The notes beneath the pieces are model-generated. The model saw only the letters and a program-made list of their open reading frames with translations, was not told the DNA's origin and did no database searches. From an uncultured Blautia sp. (GTDB taxonomy: Bacteria > Bacillota > Clostridia > Lachnospirales > Lachnospiraceae), in the NCBI GenBank assembly GCA_934408705.1, contig CAKRVL010000007.1:1-51770 (forward strand): a stretch of 51,770 nt of DNA, written 5' to 3'. A program made the position numbers and the translations under genes. Shown one piece after another: positions 30,641-40,554 of the stretch. Numbering within the stretch: the stretch's first letter is position 1; each line of letters begins with the position of its first letter.

Positions 30641-32813
30641 TGCGAATCATCTCCCCAAAGGTCTCCTCACTACCAACTACAGTAACACACTTACGTGCTC
30701 TCGTAACTCCTGTATACAGAAGATTACGGTTCATCAGCATCTTAGGACCGGAAAGGAGCGGCAGGATCACCGCCGGATATTCCGAACCCTGGGATTTATG
30801 TATAGTTATGGCATAGGCCAGTTCCAGTTCCTCCAGCTGTTTAAAGGAATAATCTGCGAAACGGCCATCTTCAAATTCCACAGTAGCAGTCTCTGCAAAT
30901 TCATTGATCTCCTTCAAAATTCCGGTATCTCCGTTAAACACACCAACGCCTTCTTCAACAGGAATTCCGTATTTTCCACGTACTTCCCATTCCATCTGAT
31001 AGTTATTCCGGATCTGCATAACCTTATCTCCAACACGGAAAAGCCGGTCACCGATTTCTTTTTCTTTTTTACCTTGTTCCGGAGGATTCAGATATCTCTG
31101 TAATATCTGGTTCATCCTCTCTACTCCAAGAAGCCCTTTTCTCATAGGTGTGAGAACCTGTATCTCAAAAGGCCTCGCATCCACATATTTCGGCAATTTT
31201 TCCTGGATAAGGGCAATCACCACACGGATGATGATATCTGCATCGTATCTCTTTAAAAAGAAGAAATCACGGCTCTTATTATCCAGTGAAATCTGCTCGC
31301 CATTATGAATCTTATGTGCATTTACCACAATATCACTGTGGGAAGCCTGACGGAAAATCTTCTTCAGCTCTACAACAGGAAAGACCTGGCTGCGGATAAT
31401 ATCCCGCAGAACATTTCCCGGACCTACACTGGGAAGCTGGTTCTCATCTCCAACCAGAATAATTCTGGTTCCTGCAGTCACCGCAAGAAGCAGGGAATGC
31501 ATAAGAAAGATATCCACCATGGACATCTCATCAATAATGATCACATCTGTATCCAGTGGATTCTCAGCATTCCGCTCAAAATGAATACCCTGGATTTCTC
31601 TGTTGTCATCATCCGGCACTCCGTTCAGCTCCAGAAGCCGATGTATAGTCTGGGCTTCATAACCGGTAGCTTCCGTCATTCGCTTAGCAGCGCGTCCTGT
31701 GGGGGCTGCAAGTCTGAGTGTAGCACCTTCTCCTTCAAAAAAACGGATGATTGCATTGATGGTTGTAGTTTTACCGGTACCCGGACCTCCTGTAAGAATA
31801 AAAAGGCCGTTCCCGGCAGCCTCCACCACAGCCCTCTTCTGCATCTCCTCAAGCACAGTACCTGTCTCTTTCTCAATCTGTGCAATTCTCCGCTCCATCA
31901 GCCGTTCATCCTGAGGATAATGAATATTCAATTCGGTGAGCATTCTGGCGGTATTCAGCTCCAGACGGTAATACTGGCTTGGATAGACCAATATCACACC
32001 ATCCAGCTCTTTCAGGACCACTTTCCTGTCAATAGCCATATCCATCAGATGCTTTTCCATATAAGAAACGTCTACCTGAAGCAGTTGGGAAGCTCTGTTA
32101 AAAAGTTCTTCCTTCGGAAGGTAAATATGTCCCTCTCCTGAAGCCTGGAGAAGAGTATACATCATACCACTGCGTATTCTGTAATCTGAATCTGCATGAA
32201 TTCCTATACGTGAAGCTATGGCATCTGCAATTTTAAAGCCTACACCGGAAATATCATCTGCCAGTCGATATGGATTCTCCTGAAGCACACTATACACAGA
32301 TTGTCCGTATTTCTGGTATATTTTTGCACCGAGCTTCAGGGAAATCCCATATTTCTGAAGAAACATCATAGCCTTTCGCATATCAGCCTTCTCAGTCACC
32401 TGGGATGCAATTTCTCTCGCCTTTTTCTCACTGATTCCTTTAACCTCGGCCAATCGCTCTGGTTCTTCCTCCACGATCCTCAGCGTGTCTTCTCCAAAAT
32501 ACCGCACAATTCTGGCCGCAAGTGCAACACCGACTCCCTTAATCGCGCCGGATCCAAGATATCTCTCCATTGCCTGGGTATCCTCAGGTGCCTTCTCCAC
32601 ATAAGACTGTATATTAAATTGTCTGCCATACACATGATGCTGCGAAAATTGTCCCTCGGCCTCGATGGTCACACCCTGGGTAATATCTGGAAATGTACCT
32701 ACACAAGTCACTTCCTCCTCTGAATCAGAGGTCTTAATCACCATAACTGTATAACCATTTTCATCATTACGGAATATGACATGGTCTATGTATCCTGTTA
32801 CTTTCTCGCTCAT
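30525..32813 (-). CDS. recD2: RecD2-type DNA helicase
   Basis: A 762-aa superfamily 1B 5'-3' helicase of the kind found in bacteria without RecBC. An N-terminal OB-like part (MSEKVTGYIDHVIFRN) and helix-hairpin-helix segments (GSGAIKGVGVALAARIV, EVKGISEKKAREIA) precede the motor. Walker A GGPGTGKTT lies at about 350, motif Ia RLAAPTGRAAKRM, Walker B VIIIDEMSMVD, motif III LVGDENQLPSVGPG, and motif VI YTGVTRARK near the end. The C-terminal 38 residues (Ser/Gln-rich, not conserved in type) overlap comF. The start has GGAGAG upstream. It probably shares a transcript with comF. Confidence 0.94.
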   Translation of the reverse strand: MSEKVTGYIDHVIFRNDENGYTVMVIKTSDSEEEVTCVGTFPDITQGVTIEAEGQFSQHHVYGRQFNIQSYVEKAPEDTQAMERYLGSGAIKGVGVALAARIVRYFGEDTLRIVEEEPERLAEVKGISEKKAREIASQVTEKADMRKAMMFLQKYGISLKLGAKIYQKYGQSVYSVLQENPYRLADDISGVGFKIADAIASRIGIHADSDYRIRSGMMYTLLQASGEGHIYLPKEELFNRASQLLQVDVSYMEKHLMDMAIDRKVVLKELDGVILVYPSQYYRLELNTARMLTELNIHYPQDERLMERRIAQIEKETGTVLEEMQKRAVVEAAGNGLFILTGGPGTGKTTTINAIIRFFEGEGATLRLAAPTGRAAKRMTEATGYEAQTIHRLLELNGVPDDDNREIQGIHFERNAENPLDTDVIIIDEMSMVDIFLMHSLLLAVTAGTRIILVGDENQLPSVGPGNVLRDIIRSQVFPVVELKKIFRQASHSDIVVNAHKIHNGEQISLDNKSRDFFFLKRYDADIIIRVVIALIQEKLPKYVDARPFEIQVLTPMRKGLLGVERMNQILQRYLNPPEQGKKEKEIGDRLFRVGDKVMQIRNNYQMEWEVRGKYGIPVEEGVGVFNGDTGILKEINEFAETATVEFEDGRFADYSFKQLEELELAYAITIHKSQGSEYPAVILPLLSGPKMLMNRNLLYTGVTRARKCVTVVGSEETFGEMIRNEKQQKRYSSLGTRIQELSGSVVSKTMSSVSQDSQKQS

Positions 32814-32897
32814 TTGCTTCTCTCCTGCTGCCAGCTTGCATCTATTCCCAATACTTCCCTACCAGCGCTGCAAACATCAGGCTGCACTGTAGTTCAT

Positions 32898-32927
32898 AAA
32901 GGGCACTGCATATGCAGCACCCTTTTC
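32898..32927 (-). terminator. Probable terminator downstream of mreB
   Basis: AAAGGG and CCCTTT enclose an internal palindrome CTGCATATGCAG, giving a hairpin with a small internal loop shortly after the mreB stop. The minus-strand tail is TATGAAC rather than a long T-run, so strength is uncertain. Confidence 0.5.
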
Positions 32928-32948
32928 CTTCGTAGTTTACATAATATT

Positions 32949-33941
32949 CTAGTATTCTTCCATTCTTGTGATTACTTCCGCATATTTTCCGGTTCCAACC
33001 ACAACTGCGGACATAGCATCCTGTACAGTCAACGTACTCACACCTGTCTTCTGCTCAATAAGAGTGTCCATTCCATGAAGCAATGCCCCGCCTCCGGTAA
33101 GGACAATTCCTCTGTCCACAATATCTGCCGCCAGCTCCGGCGGTGTCTTCTCCAGTACGCCATGCACTGTTTCCACGATCTGATTGGTGGCATCCTTCAA
33201 CGCAATTCTGATTTCCTCAGAGGTAAGTGTCACCACCTTAGGCAGTCCGGTAATCACATTTCTCCCTTTCACTTCAAGAGTTCTGGGCGAATTCTCCTGA
33301 CAGGCAGTTCCGATTTTTATTTTGATATTCTCAGCAGCTTCTTCTCCGATAAAAAGACTATGATTCCTTCTCACATAACTCATGATTGCCTGATCAAAAT
33401 TATCTCCGCCAATCTTTACAGAGGCGGATACAACAGATCCAGCCATGGAAATCACCGCAACATCTGTAGTTCCTCCGCCAATATCTACGATCAGATTTCC
33501 AAAGGGCTTAGTTACATCCACACCGGCACCAATAGCTGCTGCTATCGGCTCCTCCACAAGAAACACGGCTCTTGCTCCCGCCTGATATGTAGCCTCCTCT
33601 ACGGCCTTTCTCTCAATCTCAGTAGTTCCACTGGGAATACAGATGCTGATTCTTGGTTTCCTGAAAGCATGGCGTCCCATTGCCTTGGAAATAAAATATT
33701 TCAGCATCTTTTCCATAACTGTATAATCTACAATCACTCCCTGGCGGATAGGACGGATAACTTCCATATTGGAAGATACATGCCCTGTCATCTGTCGGGC
33801 TTCCTCACCGATTGCTTTAATTTTCTCTGAATTTTTATCATAAACCACTACAGACGGCTCACTGAGCACCAGCCCCCGTCCTGTGGAATACACCTGACTG
33901 TTCCTGGTTCCCAGGTCAATTCCAATATCACTGGCAGGCAT
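32949..33941 (-). CDS. mreB: MreB/Mbl-family actin-like rod-shape protein
   Basis: A 330-aa bacterial actin that guides lateral wall synthesis. IGIDLGTRNSQVY is the phosphate-1 motif, LIVDIGGGTTDVAVIS phosphate-2, and IVLTGGGALLHGMD the adenosine motif; VEEPIAAAIGAG lies between. I start at MPASDIG (33941), preceded by AGGGGAATTCA, not 15 codons earlier where nothing resembles the family. It is not next to mreC/mreD, so it may be an Mbl or MreBH paralogue rather than the main MreB. It has its own promoter and terminator. Confidence 0.93.
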   Translation of the reverse strand: MPASDIGIDLGTRNSQVYSTGRGLVLSEPSVVVYDKNSEKIKAIGEEARQMTGHVSSNMEVIRPIRQGVIVDYTVMEKMLKYFISKAMGRHAFRKPRISICIPSGTTEIERKAVEEATYQAGARAVFLVEEPIAAAIGAGVDVTKPFGNLIVDIGGGTTDVAVISMAGSVVSASVKIGGDNFDQAIMSYVRRNHSLFIGEEAAENIKIKIGTACQENSPRTLEVKGRNVITGLPKVVTLTSEEIRIALKDATNQIVETVHGVLEKTPPELAADIVDRGIVLTGGGALLHGMDTLIEQKTGVSTLTVQDAMSAVVVGTGKYAEVITRMEEY

Positions 33942-34045
33942 TGAATTCCCCTTTCTAAACGACCAGCCCCAAATAAGATTCCTCACTATATTTATACATG
34001 CAGGATATCATCCGGGACTTTCATAGTAACTGCATTCTTCGTATC

Positions 34046-34074
34046 ATTATAAACAAAAACACCTTACTTGGAAA
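34046..34074 (-). promoter_or_regulatory. Promoter of mreB
   Basis: TTTCCA (34074..34069), 17 nt, TATAAT (34051..34046) on the minus strand, about 105 nt before the mreB start and downstream of uvrA. Confidence 0.5.
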
Positions 34075-34116
34075 GAGTTTTCTTTTTTTGTAAAACTTCA
34101 GCCCAACTGTCCCCTA

Positions 34117-36954
34117 TTACTTCAGATATTTTGCAACATAACGGCCTGTATAAGAAGCAGGATTAGCCGCCACCTCTTCCGGAGTACCTTTCGCAACAAC
34201 AGTTCCTCCGCCGTCTCCTCCCTCTGGTCCGATATCAATAATATAATCCGCAGTCTTGATCACATCCAGATTGTGTTCAATCACGACTACTGTATTTCCT
34301 CCTTCAGAAAGGCGGCGTAAAATTTCCACCAGCTTCTGTACATCTGCAAAATGTAAGCCTGTCGTTGGCTCATCCAGAATATAAATAGTCTTACCTGTGC
34401 TCCGCTTGCTAAGCTCCGTCGCCAGCTTGATACGCTGTGCCTCACCGCCGGAAAGCGTGGTGGACGGCTGCCCCAGACGGATATAGGAAAGTCCCACATC
34501 ATACAAGGTCTCAATCTTTCTTCTGATTGACGGCACATTCTCAAAGAAGGTCATAGCCTCTTCAACTGTCATATTCAGCACATCATAAATACTCTTATCC
34601 TTGTACTTCACATCCAGTGTCTCACGATTATACCGCTTACCCTTGCAAACCTCACAAGGCACATAAACATCCGGCAGGAAATGCATTTCTATCTTGATAA
34701 TGCCATCACCACTGCAGGCCTCACAGCGTCCGCCCTTAACATTAAAGCTAAAGCGTCCCTTCTTATAGCCCTTTGCCTTGGCATCAGCAGTGGCTGCAAA
34801 AAGATCACGGATCTGGTCAAACACACCTGTATAAGTAGCCGGATTAGATCTGGGAGTACGGCCTATAGGCGACTGATCAATAGCGATCACCTTATCTAAC
34901 TGATGGATTCCCAGAATGTCGTCATGCTTACCGGGAATTATACGTGCTCTGTTTAAATCTCTTGCAAGACGCTTATAAAGGATCTCATTGATCAGGGAAC
35001 TTTTACCTGAACCTGAAACACCTGTGATGCAGGTCATGATTCCCAGAGGAATATCCACATCAATATGCTTCAGATTATTCTCAGCAGCACCCTTGATAGT
35101 CAGATAACCGGAAGGTGCCTTGCGCTCCTTAGGTACCGGAATCTTCAATTTTCCACTAAGATAGGCGCCTGTAATGGATTCCGGATTCTGCATAAGCTCA
35201 TCCGCTGTACCCATTCCGACCAGTCTTCCGCCATGCTCTCCTGCTCCAGGTCCAATATCCACAATACAATCTGCTGCCCGCATAGTATCCTCATCATGCT
35301 CCACTACGATCAGACTGTTTCCTAGGTCTCTTAAATGCATCAGTGCCCCAAGTAGCTTATCATTGTCCCGCTGGTGTAGACCAATGCTTGGCTCATCCAG
35401 AATGTAGGCAACGCCCACCAGTCCGGAGCCAATCTGGGTGGCAAGCCGAATTCTCTGTGCCTCACCACCTGACAGAGTACCTGTAGCACGGGCCAGCGAC
35501 AGATACTCAAGACCTACATCTGCCAGGAAACCAACTCTGGCTCTGATTTCCTTCAGAATCTGCTTTCCGATAAGCTGCTGCTGAGCAGACAACTGCATTT
35601 CCGCAAGAAATACCTTCAGTCTGTCAATAGACATATTTGTAATTTCATAAATATTCTTATCAGCTACTGTGACAGCAAGTGACTCCTTCTTCAGACGCTG
35701 TCCCTTACAGGCTTTACACGGAGTGATCTGCATAAAGCTCTCGTACTCCTGCTTCATCGCTTCGGAACCAGTCTCCTTATAGCGCTGCTCCACATTCTTC
35801 ACAAGCCCCGGAAAGGCTACATCATAAACGCCTTCTCCCCGCTGGCCCTTATAATAAACCTTTACGGAATGACCGCCTGTACCATACAGAATAATATCCT
35901 GTATCTTTTTGGGATAATCCTCAAAAGGTGTATCCAGATTAAAATCATACTCACGGCAGAGCGCATTCAGGATTGCATTGGTAAAGCTATTCTTATCTGT
36001 ACAGGACTGCCAGCCCATTACAACAATAGCACCCTCAGAAATGCTTAAAGACTTATCAGGAATCATCAGCTCCGGATCAAATTCCATCTTATACCCCAGT
36101 CCCAGACACTCCGGGCATGCTCCAAAAGGATTATTAAATGAAAAGCTTCTGGGTTCGATCTCATCAATGCTGACTCCGCAATCAGGACAGGAGAAGCTCT
36201 GGCTGAAATTTATATAATTCCCATCCATAGTGTCAACCACTGCCAGTCCCTCTGCCAGATTCAGCACAGTCTCCAATGAATCCGTAAGGCGCTTCTCAAT
36301 TCCTGGCTTCACGATCAGACGATCTACAATAATAGCAATATTATGCTTAATATTCTTATCAAGATTAATCTCCTCAGAAAGCTCATACACATTACCATCA
36401 ATCTCAGCACGTACATAACCGCTGCGTCTGGCCTGATCCAGGAGCTTCACATGAGTACCCTTACGCCCCCGTACCACCGGTGCAAGAAGCTGGAGCTTCG
36501 TCCGCTCCGGCAGCTCCATGATCTGATCCACCATCTGGTCTACTGTCTGTCTGGCAATCACTTTACCACACTTAGGACAATGGGGAATGCCGACTCTGGC
36601 ATATAAAAGCCTGAAATAATCGTATATCTCTGTAACAGTTCCCACTGTAGATCTGGGATTACGGTTCGTAGACTTCTGGTCAATGGAAATGGCAGGAGGA
36701 AGCCCCTCAATGCTCTCAACGTCCGGTTTCTCCATCTGACCCAGGAACTGTCTGGCATAAGAAGAAAGAGACTCCATATATCGTCTCTGTCCCTCAGCAT
36801 AAATCGTATCAAAAGCCAATGAAGACTTACCAGATCCACTTAAGCCTGTGAGCACCACAAACTTATCCCTGGGAATATCCACACTGAGATTCTTCAGATT
36901 ATTCTCATTAGCTCCTCTGATCCTGATAAATTGTTTCTTATTCTCTGCTGCCAT
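34117..36954 (-). CDS. uvrA: Excinuclease ABC subunit UvrA
   Basis: The 945-aa damage-recognition ATPase of nucleotide excision repair. It has two ABC-type ATPase halves: the first with [10 protein letters not shown] and [18 protein letters not shown], the second with [10 protein letters not shown] and [18 protein letters not shown]; Walker B regions are [13 protein letters not shown] and [12 protein letters not shown]. Zinc modules are visible ([29 protein letters not shown]). I start at MAAENKKQF (36954), with GGAGG five nt before it. uvrB is not next to it in this window. Transcription is from an SOS-type promoter. Confidence 0.97.
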   Translation of the reverse strand: MAAENKKQFIRIRGANENNLKNLSVDIPRDKFVVLTGLSGSGKSSLAFDTIYAEGQRRYMESLSSYARQFLGQMEKPDVESIEGLPPAISIDQKSTNRNPRSTVGTVTEIYDYFRLLYARVGIPHCPKCGKVIARQTVDQMVDQIMELPERTKLQLLAPVVRGRKGTHVKLLDQARRSGYVRAEIDGNVYELSEEINLDKNIKHNIAIIVDRLIVKPGIEKRLTDSLETVLNLAEGLAVVDTMDGNYINFSQSFSCPDCGVSIDEIEPRSFSFNNPFGACPECLGLGYKMEFDPELMIPDKSLSISEGAIVVMGWQSCTDKNSFTNAILNALCREYDFNLDTPFEDYPKKIQDIILYGTGGHSVKVYYKGQRGEGVYDVAFPGLVKNVEQRYKETGSEAMKQEYESFMQITPCKACKGQRLKKESLAVTVADKNIYEITNMSIDRLKVFLAEMQLSAQQQLIGKQILKEIRARVGFLADVGLEYLSLARATGTLSGGEAQRIRLATQIGSGLVGVAYILDEPSIGLHQRDNDKLLGALMHLRDLGNSLIVVEHDEDTMRAADCIVDIGPGAGEHGGRLVGMGTADELMQNPESITGAYLSGKLKIPVPKERKAPSGYLTIKGAAENNLKHIDVDIPLGIMTCITGVSGSGKSSLINEILYKRLARDLNRARIIPGKHDDILGIHQLDKVIAIDQSPIGRTPRSNPATYTGVFDQIRDLFAATADAKAKGYKKGRFSFNVKGGRCEACSGDGIIKIEMHFLPDVYVPCEVCKGKRYNRETLDVKYKDKSIYDVLNMTVEEAMTFFENVPSIRRKIETLYDVGLSYIRLGQPSTTLSGGEAQRIKLATELSKRSTGKTIYILDEPTTGLHFADVQKLVEILRRLSEGGNTVVVIEHNLDVIKTADYIIDIGPEGGDGGGTVVAKGTPEEVAANPASYTGRYVAKYLK

Positions 36955-37065
36955 CTGTTCCTCCATTTCCAAGCCGGAAAACACCGGCTATAACCCATGG
37001 TATCTTTGCCCGAGTATTCAAGCTTAAATCCTTAAAGCCCTTAAAGCTTTTTTATATGTTCTTCA

Positions 37066-37094
37066 AGAATATCACAAGAACGTTTGTTCGTCAA
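37066..37094 (-). promoter_or_regulatory. Sigma-A promoter of uvrA
   Basis: TTGACG (37094..37089), exactly 17 nt, TATTCT (37071..37066) on the minus strand, about 110 nt before the uvrA start. The spacer contains the LexA box. Confidence 0.8.
37077..37090. promoter_or_regulatory. LexA (SOS) operator of uvrA
   Basis: On the minus strand CGAACAAACGTTCT matches the Gram-positive SOS box CGAACRNRYGTTYG at all but the last base, with intact GAAC-N4-GTTC. It overlaps the -35 element and spacer, the position at which bound LexA would block RNA polymerase, so uvrA should be induced by DNA damage. Confidence 0.88.
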
Positions 37095-37111
37095 TCTATT
37101 CTCCGAAATTC

Positions 37112-38245
37112 TTATAGCAAAAAATCTGCCATCACTGCATTGCTCACATGTATTCCTGCCCGTGACAGAAAAATCCTGTCCTCCGGCTCAACAAGCATTC
37201 CCTGCTTCTTATATTTTTCCAGAATTTCTCCATATATTTTCTCTATCCCAGTTCCGAAATATTCCTGAAATTCCGTTTTCGACACACCTCTTGTCATGCG
37301 AAGGCCAAGAAACATAAACTCTGCCATTTCATCCTTCCGGGTAAGCAGCTCCCTGTCTTTTCGTATTTTCTCCGGGAAACTGCTGTTATTTATATATTCC
37401 TGCATATCCATGGTATTGGTAAACCGCTCTTTTCCAAGCAGTGAAGCGGCTCCCAGCCCAAGGCCAAGATAATCTCTTCTTTTCCAGTACCCCTCATTAT
37501 GCCTGCATTCCCGGCCATTTTTCGCATAGTTGGAAATTTCATACTGTTGATAGCCATACTCACCCAAAATTTCCGCCACATCTTCATACATACGGTATTC
37601 CGTATCCTCGTCCGGCAATTCCAGTTCTCTTTTGGCAAAAGGTGTCCCCTCTTCAATAATAAGACTGTACGCAGAAATATGCTCCGGACCAACCTCTGCC
37701 ACTGTGCGCAGATTTTTTATCCATCCTTCATAGCTCTGTCCCGGAATAGCAAACATCAGATCCACGTTAATATTGGAAAATCCAGCGTTCCTTGCCATCT
37801 CATAGCTTTCCAGAAATTGTGCGTAATTATGGATTCTTCCAAGCATTGTCAACTCTTCATCATTAGGAGACTGCAATCCCAGGCTGATCCGGTTAATACC
37901 GTATTTTCTATAAAGCGCCAGCTTCTCCGGAGTCAGGGTTCCCGGATTAGCTTCGATCGTCACCTCCGCATCTGGTTCCAGACAAAAGCTCTCCCCTATT
38001 CCCTGCAACAGCTTTTCCATCACATCACATTCTGGTACAGAAGGTGTACCTCCCCCGATAAACACAGTATCCACAGAACGCTTTTCCAGTAAAGAAACTG
38101 CCTTCATTTCCCGTAAAAGTGCATAAATATAAGCTTCCTGCCCGGTCCTGGTAGAAGGACCTGACAGGAAGTCACAATAATCACATTTCTTTATGCAAAA
38201 CGGGATATGAAGATACAATTCCAGGCTATTCTTCTTTATTCCCAT
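37112..38245 (-). CDS. hemW: HemW-type radical SAM protein (heme chaperone)
   Basis: A 377-aa radical SAM protein. HIPFCIKKCDYCDF carries the CxxxCxxC cluster motif, FIGGGTPSV the following strand, and RHNEGYWKRRDYLGLGLGAAS the HemW-type HNxxYW heme-binding region; the C-terminal HemN-like wing domain (EFMFLGLRMTRGVSKTEF) is present. Such proteins were long annotated as oxygen-independent coproporphyrinogen oxidase, but HemW transfers heme. I start at the ATG at 38245 (GGAG nine nt before), leaving a 20-nt overlap with the upstream gene. It lies downstream of lepA, as in Bacillus. Confidence 0.9.
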   Translation of the reverse strand: MGIKKNSLELYLHIPFCIKKCDYCDFLSGPSTRTGQEAYIYALLREMKAVSLLEKRSVDTVFIGGGTPSVPECDVMEKLLQGIGESFCLEPDAEVTIEANPGTLTPEKLALYRKYGINRISLGLQSPNDEELTMLGRIHNYAQFLESYEMARNAGFSNINVDLMFAIPGQSYEGWIKNLRTVAEVGPEHISAYSLIIEEGTPFAKRELELPDEDTEYRMYEDVAEILGEYGYQQYEISNYAKNGRECRHNEGYWKRRDYLGLGLGAASLLGKERFTNTMDMQEYINNSSFPEKIRKDRELLTRKDEMAEFMFLGLRMTRGVSKTEFQEYFGTGIEKIYGEILEKYKKQGMLVEPEDRIFLSRAGIHVSNAVMADFLL

Positions 38246-38621
38246 CTTGATTTTCTCCATCTGCTTTATCATTTTCAGAAGAATCCTCTGAACTGCCCTT
38301 GCTCACAGAAGCTTTTTCATTTTCCTTCTGCACAAGGTATTCATTCACCATGGTCACGCTGCCGCTGGTTGCCACTGCGTCTTTATTTACCTGCCGGGGT
38401 ACCGGAGTAGGTGTGGGACTTGGTGTAGGGGTAATCTTCATAACGCCCTGGGATGCCGCATCAGGTACCTTCACCTTCTTTTTCCCACATGCACAGCTGC
38501 CGGCAAAGATCACAATCACCAGCAAGATAGCAGCCAGAATTCCACCCTTGATCCATTGTTCCCGGTTCTTCCTGCAGCTTCTCTTTATTCTTCTTATCAG
38601 AATACGTATCTTTGCTTTCAT
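38226..38621 (-). CDS. Small single-pass membrane protein with Pro-Thr linker and acidic tail
   Basis: A 131-aa protein I do not recognise. A very basic N-terminus (KAKIRILIRRIKRSCRKNR, 2-20) is followed by one membrane helix (about 26-44, then SCACGKKK), a Thr/Pro linker (PTPSPTPTPVP, about 66-76) and an acidic Ser/Asp/Glu tail (100-131). By the positive-inside rule the tail is outside. The layout suits a surface-exposed spacer or adaptor protein. It has a strong GGAGG site six nt before ATG, lies 21 nt after lepA and overlaps hemW, so it belongs to the lepA operon. Confidence 0.75.
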   Translation of the reverse strand: MKAKIRILIRRIKRSCRKNREQWIKGGILAAILLVIVIFAGSCACGKKKVKVPDAASQGVMKITPTPSPTPTPVPRQVNKDAVATSGSVTMVNEYLVQKENEKASVSKGSSEDSSENDKADGENQDGNKEE

Positions 38622-38642
38622 CTGATACCTCCACTTCCGGAA

Positions 38643-40451
38643 TCAATTTTCATCCAGTTTCAGTACACTCATAAATGCCTTCTGCGGAATCTCTACATTT
38701 CCAACCTGACGCATTCTTTTTTTACCTTCCTTCTGTTTCTCCAGAAGCTTCTTCTTACGTGAAATATCACCGCCATAGCATTTTGCAAGAACATCCTTAC
38801 GCATAGCCCGGACTGTCTCACGGGCAATGATCTTACTACCCACAGCAGCCTGGATGGGGATTTCGAACAGCTGACGGGGAATCTCATCCTTCAGCTTCTC
38901 ACACATCTTACGGCCTCTCTCATAAGAAGTATCAGCGTGTACAATAAAGGAAAGAGCATCAACCTCTTCTTTATTTACCAGAATATCCAGCTTCACAAGC
39001 TCACTTCTCTCATAACCGCAAAGCTCATAATCCAGGGACGCATATCCTCTGGAACGTGACTTCAGAGCATCAAAGAAATCGTAAATGATCTCATTCAGCG
39101 GAAGCTTATACTTCAGAAGTGCACGCGTTTCTTCCATATATTCCATGCCAAGATACTGTCCACGACGTTCCTGGCAAAGATCCATAATAGCACCGATAAA
39201 TTCTGTAGTTACCATGATCTCAGCATTTACAATAGGCTCTTCCATATATTCGATCTCGGAAGGATCAGGAAGATTGGTCGGGTTTGTCAGATCGATAACT
39301 TCGCCGTTTGTCTTATGAACCTTGTAAATAACACTAGGTGCAGTAGTGACAAGATCCAGATCGTATTCTCGTTCCAGACGTTCCTGAATGATCTCCAGAT
39401 GAAGCAGTCCAAGGAAACCACAGCGGAATCCGAATCCAAGAGCAACAGATGTCTCTGGCTCATAGAATAAAGCAGCATCATTTAACTGCAATTTTTCCAG
39501 TGCATCACGGAGATCTCCGTATTTCGCACCATCAGCCGGATAAAGACCACAGTAAACCATCGGATTTACTTTCTTATATCCAGGCAGTGCTTCCTCACAT
39601 GGACGGTTATTGTCTGTAATGGTATCACCCACACGGGTATCCCGTACATTCTTAATGCTTGCTGTAATATAGCCAACCATTCCGGCAGTCAGCTCCTCAC
39701 ACGGAATAAACTGACCTGCTCCAAAATATCCTACCTCTACAACCTCTGCCACAAATCCGGTAGCCATCATACGGATAGATGTACCCTTTCGTACCCTTCC
39801 GTCCACCATACGACAAAATACGATGGCGCCTTTATAAGAGTCATAAATGGAGTCAAAAATAAGTGCCTTCATTGGTGCATCCGGATCTCCTGTGGGTGCC
39901 GGGATTTTCGCAACCACCTGCTCCAGAACCTGATCTACGTTCAGACCAGTCTTGGCAGAGATCTGTGGTGCATCCTGAGCCTCAAGGCCAATCACATCCT
40001 CGATCTCATTAATAACACGCTCCGGCTCTGCACTTGGAAGGTCAACCTTATTGATCACAGGAATAACCTCAAGATCGTGATCCAGTGCCATATAAACATT
40101 TGCCAATGTCTGTGCCTCAATTCCCTGGGCAGCATCTACCACAAGGATAGCGCCATCACAGGCAGCAAGGCTTCGTGAAACCTCATAGTTGAAGTCCACA
40201 TGTCCTGGTGTATCGATCAGGTTAAAGATATACTCCTCCCCGTCCTTTCCATGATATACGGTACGGACAGCCTGAGACTTGATCGTAATTCCTCGTTCTC
40301 TCTCAAGATCCATGTTATCCAGAACCTGTGCCTGCATTTCTCTCTCTGTCAAAAGACCTGTCATCTCTATAATTCTGTCGGCCAGTGTGGATTTACCATG
40401 GTCAATATGCGCAATAATACAAAAATTTCGAATTTTATTCTGGTCTGCCAT
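38643..40451 (-). CDS. lepA: Elongation factor 4 (LepA)
   Basis: A 602-aa ribosome-dependent GTPase that back-translocates stalled ribosomes. G1 [11 protein letters not shown]3 DTPGHVDF and G4 NKVD are intact, followed by EF-G-like domains and the LepA-specific C-terminal domain ending [34 protein letters not shown], which is diagnostic. I prefer the ATG at 40451, ten nt after AGGAGG, to one at 40460 that sits too close to it. A promoter is visible upstream. The order spoIIP-lepA-hemW matches Bacillus. Confidence 0.97.
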   Translation of the reverse strand: MADQNKIRNFCIIAHIDHGKSTLADRIIEMTGLLTEREMQAQVLDNMDLERERGITIKSQAVRTVYHGKDGEEYIFNLIDTPGHVDFNYEVSRSLAACDGAILVVDAAQGIEAQTLANVYMALDHDLEVIPVINKVDLPSAEPERVINEIEDVIGLEAQDAPQISAKTGLNVDQVLEQVVAKIPAPTGDPDAPMKALIFDSIYDSYKGAIVFCRMVDGRVRKGTSIRMMATGFVAEVVEVGYFGAGQFIPCEELTAGMVGYITASIKNVRDTRVGDTITDNNRPCEEALPGYKKVNPMVYCGLYPADGAKYGDLRDALEKLQLNDAALFYEPETSVALGFGFRCGFLGLLHLEIIQERLEREYDLDLVTTAPSVIYKVHKTNGEVIDLTNPTNLPDPSEIEYMEEPIVNAEIMVTTEFIGAIMDLCQERRGQYLGMEYMEETRALLKYKLPLNEIIYDFFDALKSRSRGYASLDYELCGYERSELVKLDILVNKEEVDALSFIVHADTSYERGRKMCEKLKDEIPRQLFEIPIQAAVGSKIIARETVRAMRKDVLAKCYGGDISRKKKLLEKQKEGKKRMRQVGNVEIPQKAFMSVLKLDEN

Positions 40452-40501
40452 TCCAGACATTCCTCCTCTGGTTATGCTATGCTGTTTTTTTCTATCAAGA
40501 G

Positions 40502-40531
40502 ATTATATCACAGATTAATTCCGTTTGTCAC
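40502..40531 (-). promoter_or_regulatory. Promoter of the lepA operon
   Basis: GTGACA (40531..40526), 18 nt, perfect TATAAT (40507..40502) on the minus strand, about 50 nt before lepA and just after the spoIIP stop. Confidence 0.7.
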
Positions 40532-40554
40532 TGCCTTTTCTATTACTGTTTGCA

